Part shown: positions 1 to 7,697 of the stretch, in pieces | Layout of the letters: the number at the start of each line of letters is the position of its first letter | Numbering within the stretch: position 1 is the first letter of the stretch | NCBI GenBank assembly: GCA_030429495.1 | Contig: JAUIFH010000005.1 | Coordinates: forward strand, 248,001-312,000 | Origin: Alphaproteobacteria bacterium | GTDB taxonomy: Bacteria > Pseudomonadota > Alphaproteobacteria > Rhodobacterales > Rhodobacteraceae | Reading direction: 5' to 3' | Length of the DNA stretch: 64,000 nucleotides | Notes under the pieces: generated by a model | What the model was told of the DNA's origin: nothing | Seen by the model: only the letters and a program-made list of their open reading frames with translations | The model's database searches: none | Translations under genes and position numbers: made by a program

Positions 1-1068
1 CCGCGCCAGACCTGGCTCATCACCCGCAACTGGGCGGGGCTTGGCGATCCGGAAGGCACGCCGGTCGTTGACGAGCTGATCCGCATCGCCCGGCAGGGCG
101 GCGGCTATCACACCTATATCTGGCCCAAGCCTTCGACGGGCGAGGAGGCACAGATGATTTCCTATGTCGTCGGGCTTCAGGACTGGCGTTGGGCGGTCGG
201 CACCGGTGTCTTTCTCGACGATGTCCTCGGTTCCGTCGCCGCCGCACGGGCCGAGACGGAGGCGCGGGTGCAGCGCACCTTCCGGTGGATCGCGGCTATC
301 GCGCTTGGAGCGGTTCTGTTCGTCTTTGCCTCTGGCCTCGGCTTCACCATCCGCGAGCGGCGGCTGGCGGATGCCAAGCTGAAGATGCTGACCCAGCGGA
401 TCATCGACACGCAGGAGGAGGAGCGTGGCCGCGTGGCGCGCGAACTGCACGACTCGATCAGCCAGATCCTCGTCGGCGTCCGCTACACGCTGGAGCTTGC
501 CCGCCGCCGCTTCGGCCTTGGCGACCCGCGCGCCGGCGAAAGCCTGACGACCGGGATCGAGCGGCTGAACGGCGCCATCGGCGAGGTCAGGCGCATCAGC
601 CGCGACCTGCGCCCCGGCGTGCTCGACGACCTCGGCCTCGGCCCTGCGCTTCAGTCCTTGGTCGAGGAATTCGGCCGCCGCACCGGGATCGAGACCGAAT
701 TCGAAACGGTCGTGTTCCGCAACCGGCTTGACCAGGACGCCAAGATCGCACTCTACCGCATCGCGCAGGAGGCGCTCACCAATATCGAGAAGCATGCCGG
801 TGCGACCCGTGTCCGGCTTATGGCGCGGGGCAACAAGAATGGCGCGATCCTCAGAATCGAGGATAATGGCCGCGGGCTCGCGGCGACGCGTGCCGATCAG
901 GGCGACGGCGGGCTTGGGCTTCGCAACATGGCCGAGCGGATCGAACAGCTTGACGGCAGCTTCCGCATCATGTCCTCCGGCTCCGGCACCGTGATCGAGG
1001 CGCAGGTGCCGCTTACCCATATGCTGCCCCCCGCCGGGCAGTCAGCCAAGACGGGAACAAACGCATGA
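1..1068 (+). CDS. Sensor histidine kinase, NarL/DegS type (5' end outside window)
   Basis: The frame is open from the first base, so the N-terminus is missing. The visible part begins in a periplasmic Cache-like sensor domain (about bases 1-240), followed by one membrane segment (about 288-347). A HisKA_3 dimerisation/phosphoacceptor region follows, with the H-box RELHDSISQ and its His codon at 448-450. A HATPase domain has the N-box around GALxNIEKHA-like residues and G-boxes DNGRGL and GGLGLRNMAER. This is the layout of kinases that phosphorylate LuxR-type response regulators. The next gene encodes such a regulator and overlaps this one by 4 bases (ATGA), so the two are a cognate pair. The signal sensed is unknown. 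Confidence 0.9.
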   Translation, partial: PRQTWLITRNWAGLGDPEGTPVVDELIRIARQGGGYHTYIWPKPSTGEEAQMISYVVGLQDWRWAVGTGVFLDDVLGSVAAARAETEARVQRTFRWIAAIALGAVLFVFASGLGFTIRERRLADAKLKMLTQRIIDTQEEERGRVARELHDSISQILVGVRYTLELARRRFGLGDPRAGESLTTGIERLNGAIGEVRRISRDLRPGVLDDLGLGPALQSLVEEFGRRTGIETEFETVVFRNRLDQDAKIALYRIAQEALTNIEKHAGATRVRLMARGNKNGAILRIEDNGRGLAATRADQGDGGLGLRNMAERIEQLDGSFRIMSSGSGTVIEAQVPLTHMLPPAGQSAKTGTNA

Positions 1069-1709
1069 CCGCTCCGATCCGGGTTCTGATCGTCGACGAC
1101 CACCCGATGGTGGCCGAAGGGATCCGCGCGATCCTCGAAACCTATGACGACATCGACGTCGTCGGGACGCTCGGCAACGGTCAGGAGGCGATCGACAGGG
1201 CCGCGGACCTCGCGCCGGACGTTATCCTGCTTGACCTCAACATGCCGCAGGTCAACGGGCTTTCGGCCACCGAGATCCTGCTGGAACACAACCCCGCGAC
1301 CCGCATCCTGATCCTGTCGATGCATGACAGCCCGGAATACATCTCTACCGCGCTGCGCCACGGCGCGCTTGGCTACGTTCTGAAGGATGTCCCGGTCGAG
1401 GAGATCCGCGAGGCCATCGACCGCGTCATGGCCGGCGAGCGCTATCTCTGCACCGGCGCCACGGCGAGCCTGAAGCCCGGCACCGCCGACGGGCGCGAAC
1501 CGCTCACCCACCGGGAGCAGACGATCCTGCTGGAACTGGCGCAGGGCAAGTCGAACAAGGACGTTGCCGCCGAACTCGACATCTCGGTCCGCACGGTCGA
1601 GACGCATCGCAAGAACATCAAGCGAAAGCTCGGCATCGCGACCACCGCCGGCCTTACCCGCTACGCGCTGGAACACGGCGTGCTTCAGGGAACCGGCAAG
1701 GGCTTCTGA
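1065..1709 (+). CDS. LuxR/NarL-family response regulator
   Basis: This is a 214-residue DNA-binding response regulator. The N-terminal receiver domain carries the acidic pair D11-D12 and the probable phosphoacceptor D57 in LLDLNMP, with the conserved Lys in YVLKD. The C-terminal LuxR helix-turn-helix (about 145-205) contains LTHREQTILLELAQGKSNKD and a recognition helix around SVRTVETHRKNI. It overlaps the upstream kinase by 4 bases, which implies translational coupling. Its target genes cannot be told from the window. Confidence 0.93.
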   Translation: MTAPIRVLIVDDHPMVAEGIRAILETYDDIDVVGTLGNGQEAIDRAADLAPDVILLDLNMPQVNGLSATEILLEHNPATRILILSMHDSPEYISTALRHGALGYVLKDVPVEEIREAIDRVMAGERYLCTGATASLKPGTADGREPLTHREQTILLELAQGKSNKDVAAELDISVRTVETHRKNIKRKLGIATTAGLTRYALEHGVLQGTGKGF

Positions 1710-1733
1710 TCAGGCGTGAAGGGGAAAGCCCCT

Positions 1734-2183
1734 TCAGCCCCGCTGGGTCAGGAACACCCCCACGGCCATCAGCGCAAGCCCCGCGATCCGCATCGGGCTG
1801 ACCTGCCGGACCAGTGCGCCCATGAGGCCGAACTGGTCGATGACGGCGGCGGAAACCAACTGGCCGAGCAGCACGCATGTGATCGCATTGCCAAGCCCGA
1901 AGCGCGGCGCGACCCATGTGATCGAGAGCACGTAGAAAGCGACGAGAAGACCCGCGAGGAAGAGGTGCTTCGGCTGGCCCGGCGCGGCGGCCAAGGCGGA
2001 CGGGCCAGTGGTCAGCGCCATCGTCAGTGCTGCACCAAGGAAGGCGACCGCGAAGAGAATCGTCGCGGCTGCCGGGGGCGAGGCGATGCGTTGTCCAAGC
2101 TGGGCGTTCAGTGCTGCAAGCACGGGGATTCCGATCCCCGCCAGAAGCATGATCGCCGCATATCGCAAGGTTTCCGCCGTCAT
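1734..2183 (-). CDS. DMT-type inner-membrane transporter (DUF606/YdcZ-like)
   Basis: This is a 149-residue hydrophobic protein with about five membrane segments. It begins MTAETLRYAAIMLLAG and includes ALNAQLGQRI, an arrangement typical of the short DUF606/YdcZ members of the drug/metabolite transporter superfamily. The ATG at 2183 is chosen; an upstream extension in the same frame is charged, non-hydrophobic sequence and was dropped. The family has half the length of classical ten-helix DMT exporters and presumably dimerises. The substrate is unknown. It is divergent from the Ca2+/Na+ antiporter gene. Confidence 0.82.
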   Translation of the reverse strand: MTAETLRYAAIMLLAGIGIPVLAALNAQLGQRIASPPAAATILFAVAFLGAALTMALTTGPSALAAAPGQPKHLFLAGLLVAFYVLSITWVAPRFGLGNAITCVLLGQLVSAAVIDQFGLMGALVRQVSPMRIAGLALMAVGVFLTQRG

Positions 2184-2348
2184 CACTGCACCTCTTCCGC
2201 AAACCGACCGGGCGATCTTGGGGGTGGGACACGGCCCTGTCCACCATTGCGCGAAGACAAGTGGCAACGCTGCCGGGAATATCTGCGACCGCCCCTTGCA
2301 AATCCGCCCCGCCCGACGATCTAGGGAGGACCCGGACAGGAGACGATT

Positions 2349-3266
2349 GTGACCTATGTGATGTTGTTGGGCGGTTTGGTGGCACTCTTCGCCGGGGGTG
2401 AGTTCCTGATCCGCGGCGCGGTCGGGGTCGCGCAGCGTTTCAGGGTTCCGCCGCTGGTGATCGGCCTGACGATCGTCGGCTTCGGCACGTCGATGCCCGA
2501 ACTTCTGGTCTCGCTCCAGGCCGCATTTTCCGGGGTGCCTGCGCTTGCCGTCGGCAACGTGATCGGCTCCAACATCTCCAACGTCCTCCTGATCCTCGGC
2601 CTGTCGGCGATGATCGTCGCGGTTCCCCTGCCGTTCGAGCGGATGCGGCGCGACTTCGCCGTCATGATCGGGGCCACGCTTCTTCTCTGGGCGATGCTCT
2701 GGAACGGCGTCGTCTCGCGCTGGGAGGGGTTCGTCCTTGTCGCCGCGCTGATCTACTACCTGCAGCTCTGCCTCCGCTGCGGCCCAGACGGAAGCGCCGA
2801 CGAAACGGAGGAAGGCCGACCGCTCTGGCTCAGCCTCGCCTTCGCCGCAGGCGGGCTGGTCGTGCTGCTGATCGGCGCCCGGCTTCTCGTCGACAGTTCG
2901 ACCGAGATCGCCCGCGCCTTCGGCATCAGCGAGGCGGTGATTGGCCTCACGATCGTCGCGATCGGAACCTCGCTGCCTGAACTGGCGACGGCGGTCGTCG
3001 CCTCCTTGCGCGGTCACCCCGAGATCGCCGTCGGCAACATCCTCGGCTCCAACATCTTCAACGTGCTTGGCATCCTCGGCGTCACCGCCGCTGTGACGCC
3101 CATTCCGGTCGAGGAACGCTTCGTCGGCTTTGACATGGGCCTCGCGCTGGCCGCGGCGCTGGCGATGCTGGGCCTTGCCGCCCTGCCCGGCCGGGTTGGT
3201 CGGCTCGGTGGCGGTGCTCTTCTTGCCTCCTATGCCGGCTATATCGGGATCCTGGGGCTGACCTAG
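2349..3266 (+). CDS. Calcium/sodium antiporter, YrbG-like (CaCA family)
   Basis: This 305-residue polytopic membrane protein has the two internally homologous halves of the CaCA exchanger superfamily. Each half carries an alpha-repeat: GFGTSMPELLVSL with GNVIGSNISNVLL in the first, and AIGTSLPELATAV with GNILGSNIFNVLG in the second. The acidic residues of the two PEL motifs are the usual ion ligands. The start is GTG at 2349, preceded by an AGGAG Shine-Dalgarno in GGACAGGAGACGATT. The length matches bacterial YrbG proteins. It is probably monocistronic. Confidence 0.93.
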   Translation: MTYVMLLGGLVALFAGGEFLIRGAVGVAQRFRVPPLVIGLTIVGFGTSMPELLVSLQAAFSGVPALAVGNVIGSNISNVLLILGLSAMIVAVPLPFERMRRDFAVMIGATLLLWAMLWNGVVSRWEGFVLVAALIYYLQLCLRCGPDGSADETEEGRPLWLSLAFAAGGLVVLLIGARLLVDSSTEIARAFGISEAVIGLTIVAIGTSLPELATAVVASLRGHPEIAVGNILGSNIFNVLGILGVTAAVTPIPVEERFVGFDMGLALAAALAMLGLAALPGRVGRLGGGALLASYAGYIGILGLT

Positions 3267-3361
3267 AGCAGGATTCTCAATCTTTCGCCAAATCCGTGGT
3301 GTTGTGAAATAAAAGTAGCTAGAAAATTTCCCCAGCGACACAATCTTGCGCATTTTGCCGG

Positions 3362-3390
3362 TTGACGCCCCTTTGAACCCTGCCTAATGT
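3362..3390 (+). promoter_or_regulatory. Promoter of the ilvBN leader
   Basis: The -35 box TTGACG (3362-3367), a 17-base spacer and the -10 box TAATGT (3385-3390) make a good sigma-70 promoter. A start near 3397 would lie about 25 bases before the leader-peptide ATG. The region just upstream is unusually A/T-rich for this genome. Confidence 0.6.
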
Positions 3391-3421
3391 CCGCTGCACA
3401 GCAGCAATGGGACCCGGGCAG

Positions 3422-3469
3422 ATGGCTTCGATCCTCGTACTTGTCAGGACATGGCGCATGGGCCGGTAA
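3422..3469 (+). CDS. ilvL: ilv leader peptide (15 residues)
   Basis: A 16-codon open frame reads MASILVLVRTWRMGR then TAA. Codons 4-8 are Ile-Leu-Val-Leu-Val (3431-3445), exactly the amino acids made by the pathway controlled downstream. It lies between a good promoter and an intrinsic terminator that precedes ilvB. This is the signature of a ribosome-mediated attenuation leader: stalling at these codons when charged branched-chain tRNAs are scarce would expose the antiterminator strand at 3453-3462. The ribosome-binding site is weak (GGG in GACCCGGGCAG). Confidence 0.85.
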   Translation: MASILVLVRTWRMGR

Positions 3470-3520
3470 CGGTAGACCATAATGGTTCCCATGCGCCCCG
3501 GATCGGATCCGGGGCTTTTT
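3453..3520 (+). promoter_or_regulatory. ilvBN transcription attenuator (antiterminator/terminator switch)
   Basis: Two mutually exclusive hairpins are visible. The antiterminator pairs GGCGCATGGG (3453-3462) with CCCATGCGCC (3488-3497), ten perfect pairs. The terminator pairs GCCCCGGAT (3495-3503) with ATCCGGGGC (3507-3515), nine perfect pairs, then TTTTT (3516-3520). They share bases 3495-3497, so only one can form fully. The antiterminator 5' arm lies at the end of the leader-peptide reading frame, so a ribosome finishing translation would cover it and allow termination. The ilvB gene follows directly. Confidence 0.88.
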
Positions 3521-3557
3521 GTTGCTAAAGGACATGGCACGGACGGAGAAAATCGAG

Positions 3558-5312
3558 ATGTCGCGGCAGATGACCGGTGCAAGGATGGTGGTTCAGGCGC
3601 TCAAGGATCAGGGCGTCGATGTGGTCTTCGGCTATCCCGGCGGCGCGGTGCTTCCGATTTATGACGAGATCTTCCAGCAGAACGACATCCGCCACATCCT
3701 CGTCCGACACGAACAGGGCGCGGTGCATATGGCCGAAGGCTACGCCCGCTCGACCGGCAAACCCGGCGTCGTCCTTGTGACCTCCGGCCCTGGCGCCACA
3801 AACGCGGTCACGGGGCTGACCGACGCCCTGATGGACTCGATCCCGATTGTCTGCCTGACCGGACAGGTCCCGACCTTCATGATCGGTACCGACGGCTTTC
3901 AGGAGGCCGATACGGTCGGCATCACCCGCCCCTGCACCAAGCATAACTGGCTGGTCAAGGACACGAACAAGCTGGCCGACACGATCCATCAGGCTTTTCA
4001 TGTCGCGACCAGAGGCCGGCCCGGCCCGGTTCTGATCGACATCCCGAAGGACGTCCAGTTCGCGACCGGCACCTACTCCGCCCCGCGCGAAACGAAGCTG
4101 GGGCACTACCAGCCGAAGGTGAAGGGCGATCTGGCCCGGATCACCGAACTGGTGGCCCTGATGGAAAAGGCCGAACGGCCGGTCTTCTATACCGGCGGCG
4201 GCGTCATCAATTCCGGCCCCGGTGCCAGCCAGCTTCTGCGCGAACTGGCCGACGCGACGGGGTTCCCGGTGACATCCACGCTGATGGGGCTTGGCGCCTA
4301 CCCCGCTTCCGGCAAGAACTGGATCGGAATGCTCGGCATGCACGGGCTTTATGAGGCCAACCTCGCGATGCATGGCTGCGACCTGATGATCAATCTCGGC
4401 GCGCGGTTCGACGACCGGATCACCGGCCGCATCGCCGATTTCAGCCCGAAATCGAAGAAGGCGCATGTCGATATCGACCCCTCGTCGATCAACAAAGTGA
4501 TCCATGTCGATATCCCGATCACCGGCGATGTCGGCCATGTTCTGGAAGACCTGATCAAGGTCTGGAAATCGCGCGGCCGCAAGGTGAACAAGGACGGCCT
4601 TGCGAAATGGTGGAGCCAGATCGAGCAGTGGAAGCTGAAGCGCTGCCTTTCCTACAAGAACTCCGACAAGGTCATCAAACCGCAATACGCATTGCAGCGG
4701 CTTGAGGAACTGACCAGGGGCCGCGACCGCTACATCACGACCGAGGTCGGCCAGCACCAGATGTGGGCGGCGCAATATCTCGGCTTCGACGCGCCGAACC
4801 GCTGGATGACGTCAGGCGGGCTTGGCACGATGGGATACGGCTTCCCGGCTTCGATCGGGGTGCAGATCGCCCATCCAGATGCACTGGTGATCTGTGTCGC
4901 TGGCGAGGCATCCTGGCTGATGAACATGCAGGAGATGGGAACCGCGACCCAGTTCCGCACCCCGGTCAAGCAGTTCATCCTGAACAACGAACGGCTCGGC
5001 ATGGTGCGGCAGTGGCAGCAGCTTCTGCACGGCGAGCGGTATTCGCATTCCTGGTCGGAAAGCCTGCCCGATTTCGTGAAACTGGCCGAGGCCTTCGGCT
5101 GGAAGGGCATCCAGTGTTCGGATCCGAAGGACCTCGACGCCGCGATCATGGAGATGATCGACTACGACGGGCCGGTCCTGTTTGACTGCCTGGTCGAGAA
5201 GCACGAGAACTGCTTCCCGATGATCCCGTCGGGCAAGCCGCATAACGAGATGCTGCTGGGCGACGCCTCGACCGAGGGCGCAATTCAGGCCGGCGGCGCG
5301 GTGCTGGTATAA
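3558..5312 (+). CDS. ilvB: Acetolactate synthase large (catalytic) subunit
   Basis: This 584-residue thiamine-diphosphate enzyme condenses two pyruvates, or pyruvate with 2-oxobutyrate, in the first common step of Val/Leu/Ile synthesis. It has the family features: VFGYPGGAVLPIYDEIF, the catalytic Glu in RHEQGAVHMAEGYAR, and the TPP/Mg-binding part from about residue 440 to 500. The ATG at 3558 (MSRQMTGARM) is chosen because a GGAG lies about 9 bases upstream and because earlier in-frame TTG/ATG codons lie in or next to the terminator U-tract. The ATG at 3534 is the alternative. It is the first structural gene after the attenuator, and ilvN follows after a repeat element. Confidence 0.95.
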   Translation: MSRQMTGARMVVQALKDQGVDVVFGYPGGAVLPIYDEIFQQNDIRHILVRHEQGAVHMAEGYARSTGKPGVVLVTSGPGATNAVTGLTDALMDSIPIVCLTGQVPTFMIGTDGFQEADTVGITRPCTKHNWLVKDTNKLADTIHQAFHVATRGRPGPVLIDIPKDVQFATGTYSAPRETKLGHYQPKVKGDLARITELVALMEKAERPVFYTGGGVINSGPGASQLLRELADATGFPVTSTLMGLGAYPASGKNWIGMLGMHGLYEANLAMHGCDLMINLGARFDDRITGRIADFSPKSKKAHVDIDPSSINKVIHVDIPITGDVGHVLEDLIKVWKSRGRKVNKDGLAKWWSQIEQWKLKRCLSYKNSDKVIKPQYALQRLEELTRGRDRYITTEVGQHQMWAAQYLGFDAPNRWMTSGGLGTMGYGFPASIGVQIAHPDALVICVAGEASWLMNMQEMGTATQFRTPVKQFILNNERLGMVRQWQQLLHGERYSHSWSESLPDFVKLAEAFGWKGIQCSDPKDLDAAIMEMIDYDGPVLFDCLVEKHENCFPMIPSGKPHNEMLLGDASTEGAIQAGGAVLV

Positions 5313-5363
5313 GGCCGGGGGCGCTGCCCCCGGACCCCCCGGAGTATTTGGACCAAGAAGAAG
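5313..5363 (+). repeat. Intergenic hairpin/AGTATTT/AAGAAG repeat, copy 1
   Basis: It starts one base after the ilvB stop. The hairpin CCGGGGGC-GCT-GCCCCCGG (5315-5333) is followed by a C-run, GGAGTATTT (5341-5349) and GACCAAGAAGAAG. The same three-part arrangement recurs at 24601-24653 and 46327-46378. There is no U-tract, so it is not a plain intrinsic terminator. It ends 14 bases before the ilvN start, so it is transcribed inside the operon. Confidence 0.8.
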
Positions 5364-5376
5364 CGAAGAGGGCAGC

Positions 5377-5937
5377 ATGTCCGCACTGAAGATCAAGAAG
5401 GGCGCTTCCAGCCATTCCGCCTATGACCTGCGCGATCCGAATGCCGAGGTCATCGGATCGCACACGCTGGCGGTTCTCGTGGATAACGAGGCCGGTGTGC
5501 TGGCGCGGGTGATCGGCCTGTTCTCAGGCCGCGGCTACAATATCGAGAGCCTGACCGTGGCCGAAGTGGACCATGAGGGCCATCGCAGCCGGATTACCGT
5601 GGTGACGACCGGAACGGCGGCCGTGGTCGAGCAGATCAAGGCGCAGCTCGGCCGGCTGGTGCCGGTTCACGACGTGCATGACCTGACGGTTGAGGGGCCG
5701 TCGGTGGAACGGGAACTCGCGCTCTTCAAGGTGGCCGGGACCGGCGAGAAACGCGTCGAGGCGCTGCGCCTTGCCGATATCTTCCGTGCGAATGTGGTGG
5801 ATTCGACGCTCGAAAGCTTTGTCTTCGAGATTACCGGGACACCCGAGAAGATCGACGCCTTCGCCGAGCTGATGCGGCCGCTTGGCCTTGTCGACGTGGC
5901 GCGGACGGGGGTTGCGGCGCTCGCCCGCGGCGCCTGA
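5377..5937 (+). CDS. ilvN: Acetolactate synthase small (regulatory) subunit
   Basis: This 186-residue partner of IlvB confers full activity and valine feedback inhibition. An N-terminal ACT domain starts at about residue 28 (HTLAVLVDNEAGVLARVIGL) and includes the conserved GRGYNIESLTV. The C-terminal AHAS_S domain follows. A GAGGG in GAAGAGGGCAGC precedes the ATG. The first 25 residues form a polar extension often seen in this family's alphaproteobacterial members. It is cotranscribed with ilvB under the attenuator. Confidence 0.95.
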   Translation: MSALKIKKGASSHSAYDLRDPNAEVIGSHTLAVLVDNEAGVLARVIGLFSGRGYNIESLTVAEVDHEGHRSRITVVTTGTAAVVEQIKAQLGRLVPVHDVHDLTVEGPSVERELALFKVAGTGEKRVEALRLADIFRANVVDSTLESFVFEITGTPEKIDAFAELMRPLGLVDVARTGVAALARGA

Positions 5938-6027
5938 GTCCGCCCGGACGGACGAATGCGGTTGTGCGGGGCCCCGGCCCTTTGGGTGCTGGGGAAGGGT
6001 TGGACGAGGCCCCGCGGCAGGCCGGAC

Positions 6028-6270
6028 TCAGCCGTCTGAGGTGAGCGTGCCGGCTTCGACCGCAGCCGTCAGTTCGGCCTCGTCCACCGCGCCGTCGGCA
6101 TTCGCGTCGATCGCGATGAAGCCTTCCTCGGTCAGCGTCGGATAGGTCGCCTGAAGTTCGGTGATCGACAGCATGCCGTCGCCGTCCGCGTCCATATCCG
6201 TGATGCCCTGCGCGAAGGCGGTTCCGGTCGCGGCAACGCCGAGGGCGAGGGTGAGTGCCAGTGTCTTCAT
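6028..6270 (-). CDS. Small secreted EF-hand protein
   Basis: This is an 80-residue protein with a signal peptide (residues 1-20, ending TAFA). Two canonical 12-residue EF-hand loops follow: D27-D29-D31-M33-S35-E38 and D55-N57-D59-A61-D63-E66. It is a probable periplasmic calcium-binding protein; the partner is unknown. The start is ATG at 6270 with a strong AAGGAG upstream. It is divergent from the sigma-factor gene, and a second EF-hand protein of the same design lies on the other side of that gene, so the three may be functionally linked. Confidence 0.88.
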   Translation of the reverse strand: MKTLALTLALGVAATGTAFAQGITDMDADGDGMLSITELQATYPTLTEEGFIAIDANADGAVDEAELTAAVEAGTLTSDG

Positions 6271-6331
6271 CGGATCATCTCCTTGATCATTTCCGAGGGG
6301 TGCCCGCGTTATCGCGGCCCTCGATAGACAG

Positions 6332-6358
6332 GACGCCGGCGGGCCGGGTTTATTCCCC
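6332..6358 (-). promoter_or_regulatory. Candidate ECF-type promoter of the EF-hand gene
   Basis: On the minus strand GGGAAT (6357-6352) and CGTC (6335-6332) are separated by 16 bases. This resembles the two-box, GGAA-type promoters read by ECF sigma factors, including the GGAAC-N16/17-CGTT class of alphaproteobacteria, with two mismatches. It is 62 bases upstream of the EF-hand start and between that gene and the sigma-factor gene. The call is tentative. Confidence 0.3.
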
Positions 6359-6531
6359 GGCTCCGAGGGCGATCCCCCGAACGCGCGACGGTCTGCCCAT
6401 CCGGGCGCCCCGGACACGCGGGATGCCGCCGAAATCAGGCGCAACCGGGCGGCGAAACCCGGCTCGGCGGGATTCCCCCAGCTTGTCGTCGCCTCATCGG
6501 GGCGCAAAGTCGGTAGGGAAAGGAGAACGCC

Positions 6532-7059
6532 ATGACGCATCCCCTCCCCTTCGGAACGGCGGCAAGTCCCGAACTGCTCGCCCTGATCCCCGATCTCCGC
6601 CGCCTGGCGCGGTGCCTGACCCGCGACCCCTCGGCCGCCGAGGATCTGGCGCAGGAGGCGCTGATGCGGGTCTGGGCGCAGCTTGCGCGCGGTGACGGCA
6701 TCGCGGACCTGCGGCCCTATCTCATGACTGCCGCCCGCAACCTCGCCCGGCGGCCGCGGCAAGCGGCGCTGCAACTCTCGGACGCGCCGGAACCTTCCAC
6801 CCCGCCGGAAGCGCCCCGCCGCATGGCGGTGCGGGCCGTGGCCGCCGCCCTCGCCCGGCTTCCCGGGACAGAAGCGCGGCTGCTGCTTCGCCATGCCGCC
6901 AGTGGAGAAAGCTATGCCGAAATCGCGCGGGCGGAGGGCCTTCCGATCGGCACCGTCATGTCCCGCCTAGCCCGCGCGCGGGCAAGGCTGAGGCTCGATT
7001 GCGGACTGCCCGAACGCGGCCCGGCCACGGCGCTTCTGACCGGCGATGACGCGGCCTGA
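6532..7059 (+). CDS. RNA polymerase sigma factor, ECF-like (sigma-70 family)
   Basis: This 175-residue protein has a sigma-70 region 2 (about 20-75, with DPSAAEDLAQEALMRVWAQ) and a C-terminal region 4 (about 105-155, with SYAEIARAEGLPIGTVMSRLARAR). Region 3 is absent, as in ECF factors. The start is ATG at 6532 behind AAAGGAG. No anti-sigma factor gene is adjacent; the neighbours on both sides are EF-hand genes pointing left. Whether it is a typical ECF factor or a short degenerate one would need phylogenetic placement. Confidence 0.85.
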   Translation: MTHPLPFGTAASPELLALIPDLRRLARCLTRDPSAAEDLAQEALMRVWAQLARGDGIADLRPYLMTAARNLARRPRQAALQLSDAPEPSTPPEAPRRMAVRAVAAALARLPGTEARLLLRHAASGESYAEIARAEGLPIGTVMSRLARARARLRLDCGLPERGPATALLTGDDAA

Positions 7060-7061
7060 AA

Positions 7062-7091
7062 CGCAAAGGCCCCGGGGGGAACCCCGGGGCC
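7062..7091. terminator. Bidirectional terminator-like hairpin
   Basis: The stem is GGCCCCGGGG (7068-7077) with CCCCGGGGCC (7082-7091) and loop GGAA. Read on the minus strand the hairpin is followed by TTTGCGTTT, which suits termination of the EF-hand gene at 7121-7354. On the plus strand, after the sigma-factor gene, there is no U-run. Confidence 0.6.
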
Positions 7092-7120
7092 TGTCCCGAA
7101 AACGGGAAAGCGGTCGCGGA

Positions 7121-7354
7121 TTAGTTCGCGATCGTGCCGGCTTCGCGCGCGGCGGCCAGTTCGTCGGCGTCGACAGCACCGTCGGCGTTCACGTCGATCG
7201 CGGCGAAGGTTTCCGCGGTCATGTCGGCATAGGCCGCGGTCAGCTCTTCGATCGAGTAGGTGCCGTTGCCGTCGGTGTCGGTGACGACGGTCTGGGCATT
7301 CGCGGCGGCGGCCAGAGCAGCGACGGCGCCGAGGGCCAGAACGAACTTTTTCAT
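7121..7354 (-). CDS. Small secreted EF-hand protein (second copy)
   Basis: This is a 77-residue protein with a signal peptide (ending at about residue 20, ANA). Its two EF-hand loops are D26-D28-N30-T32-S34-E37 and D54-N56-D58-A60-D62-E65. The design is the same as the protein at 6028-6270, including TMAE/TEEGF-like linker spacing, so the two are probably old duplicates. The ATG at 7354 (MKKFVLALGAVAAL) is chosen because it starts a proper signal peptide and has GGAGACAAGAAG upstream; a longer frame beginning MPLPGDK is rejected. Confidence 0.87.
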   Translation of the reverse strand: MKKFVLALGAVAALAAAANAQTVVTDTDGNGTYSIEELTAAYADMTAETFAAIDVNADGAVDADELAAAREAGTIAN

Positions 7355-7697
7355 CTTCTTGTCTCCAGGTAAGGGCATCTGCCCTAGAATCAGCGGCTTA
7401 CGCGCCGCCGTTGATTACATGGTCCCTCGCCGGACGCTTCGCAAGTAGGCCGATTGCATGGCCCCCGGCGCAGCCGGCGGACCGGCAAGAAGGTGCCGAT
7501 CCAATCATGCGTTCCACACATACTTCCGCCGGTTTCGCGCGGTGCGCAAGAAAATGGGGGCCGAAGCCCCCCTAAGTCTCGCCGTTCAGGCTCTCCTTCA
7601 TACCGCTCGGTGTTCTCGCCTGCGGCCTGAACGTCGTCAGGGGCGAGCGCACCCGCCCCGGAACAGTGGGTTGGGGCGGTATACCCGCCCCACCATC
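7355..7697. other. Stretch without a convincing gene
   Basis: About 340 bases. No frame with a plausible start, ribosome-binding site and conserved-looking protein was seen. It contains the minus-strand terminator at 7549-7572 and a GGGGCGG/CCGCCCC hairpin at 7675-7693 just after the 48-residue gene, which lacks a U-tract. The interval between them could be the long 3' untranslated region of that gene. Confidence 0.5.
7549..7572 (-). terminator. Intrinsic terminator (minus strand)
   Basis: On the minus strand GGGGGC-TTCG-GCCCCC is followed by ATTTTCTT. The UUCG tetraloop makes the stem very stable. It lies about 125 bases downstream of the stop of the 48-residue basic protein gene and would end that transcript. 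Confidence 0.75.

Noticed and set aside
5938-6027. Terminator between ilvN and the EF-hand gene
   Set aside because: Short G/C stems are present, but none has a U-tract or strong continuous pairing.
7675-7693. Hairpin GGGGCGG/CCGCCCC as a terminator
   Set aside because: No U-run follows on either strand, and a much better terminator lies at 7549-7572.
7355-7697. Possible small RNA or short gene downstream of the 48-residue gene
   Set aside because: A terminator and hairpins exist, but no independent promoter or conserved frame could be identified, so it may be only a 3' untranslated region.
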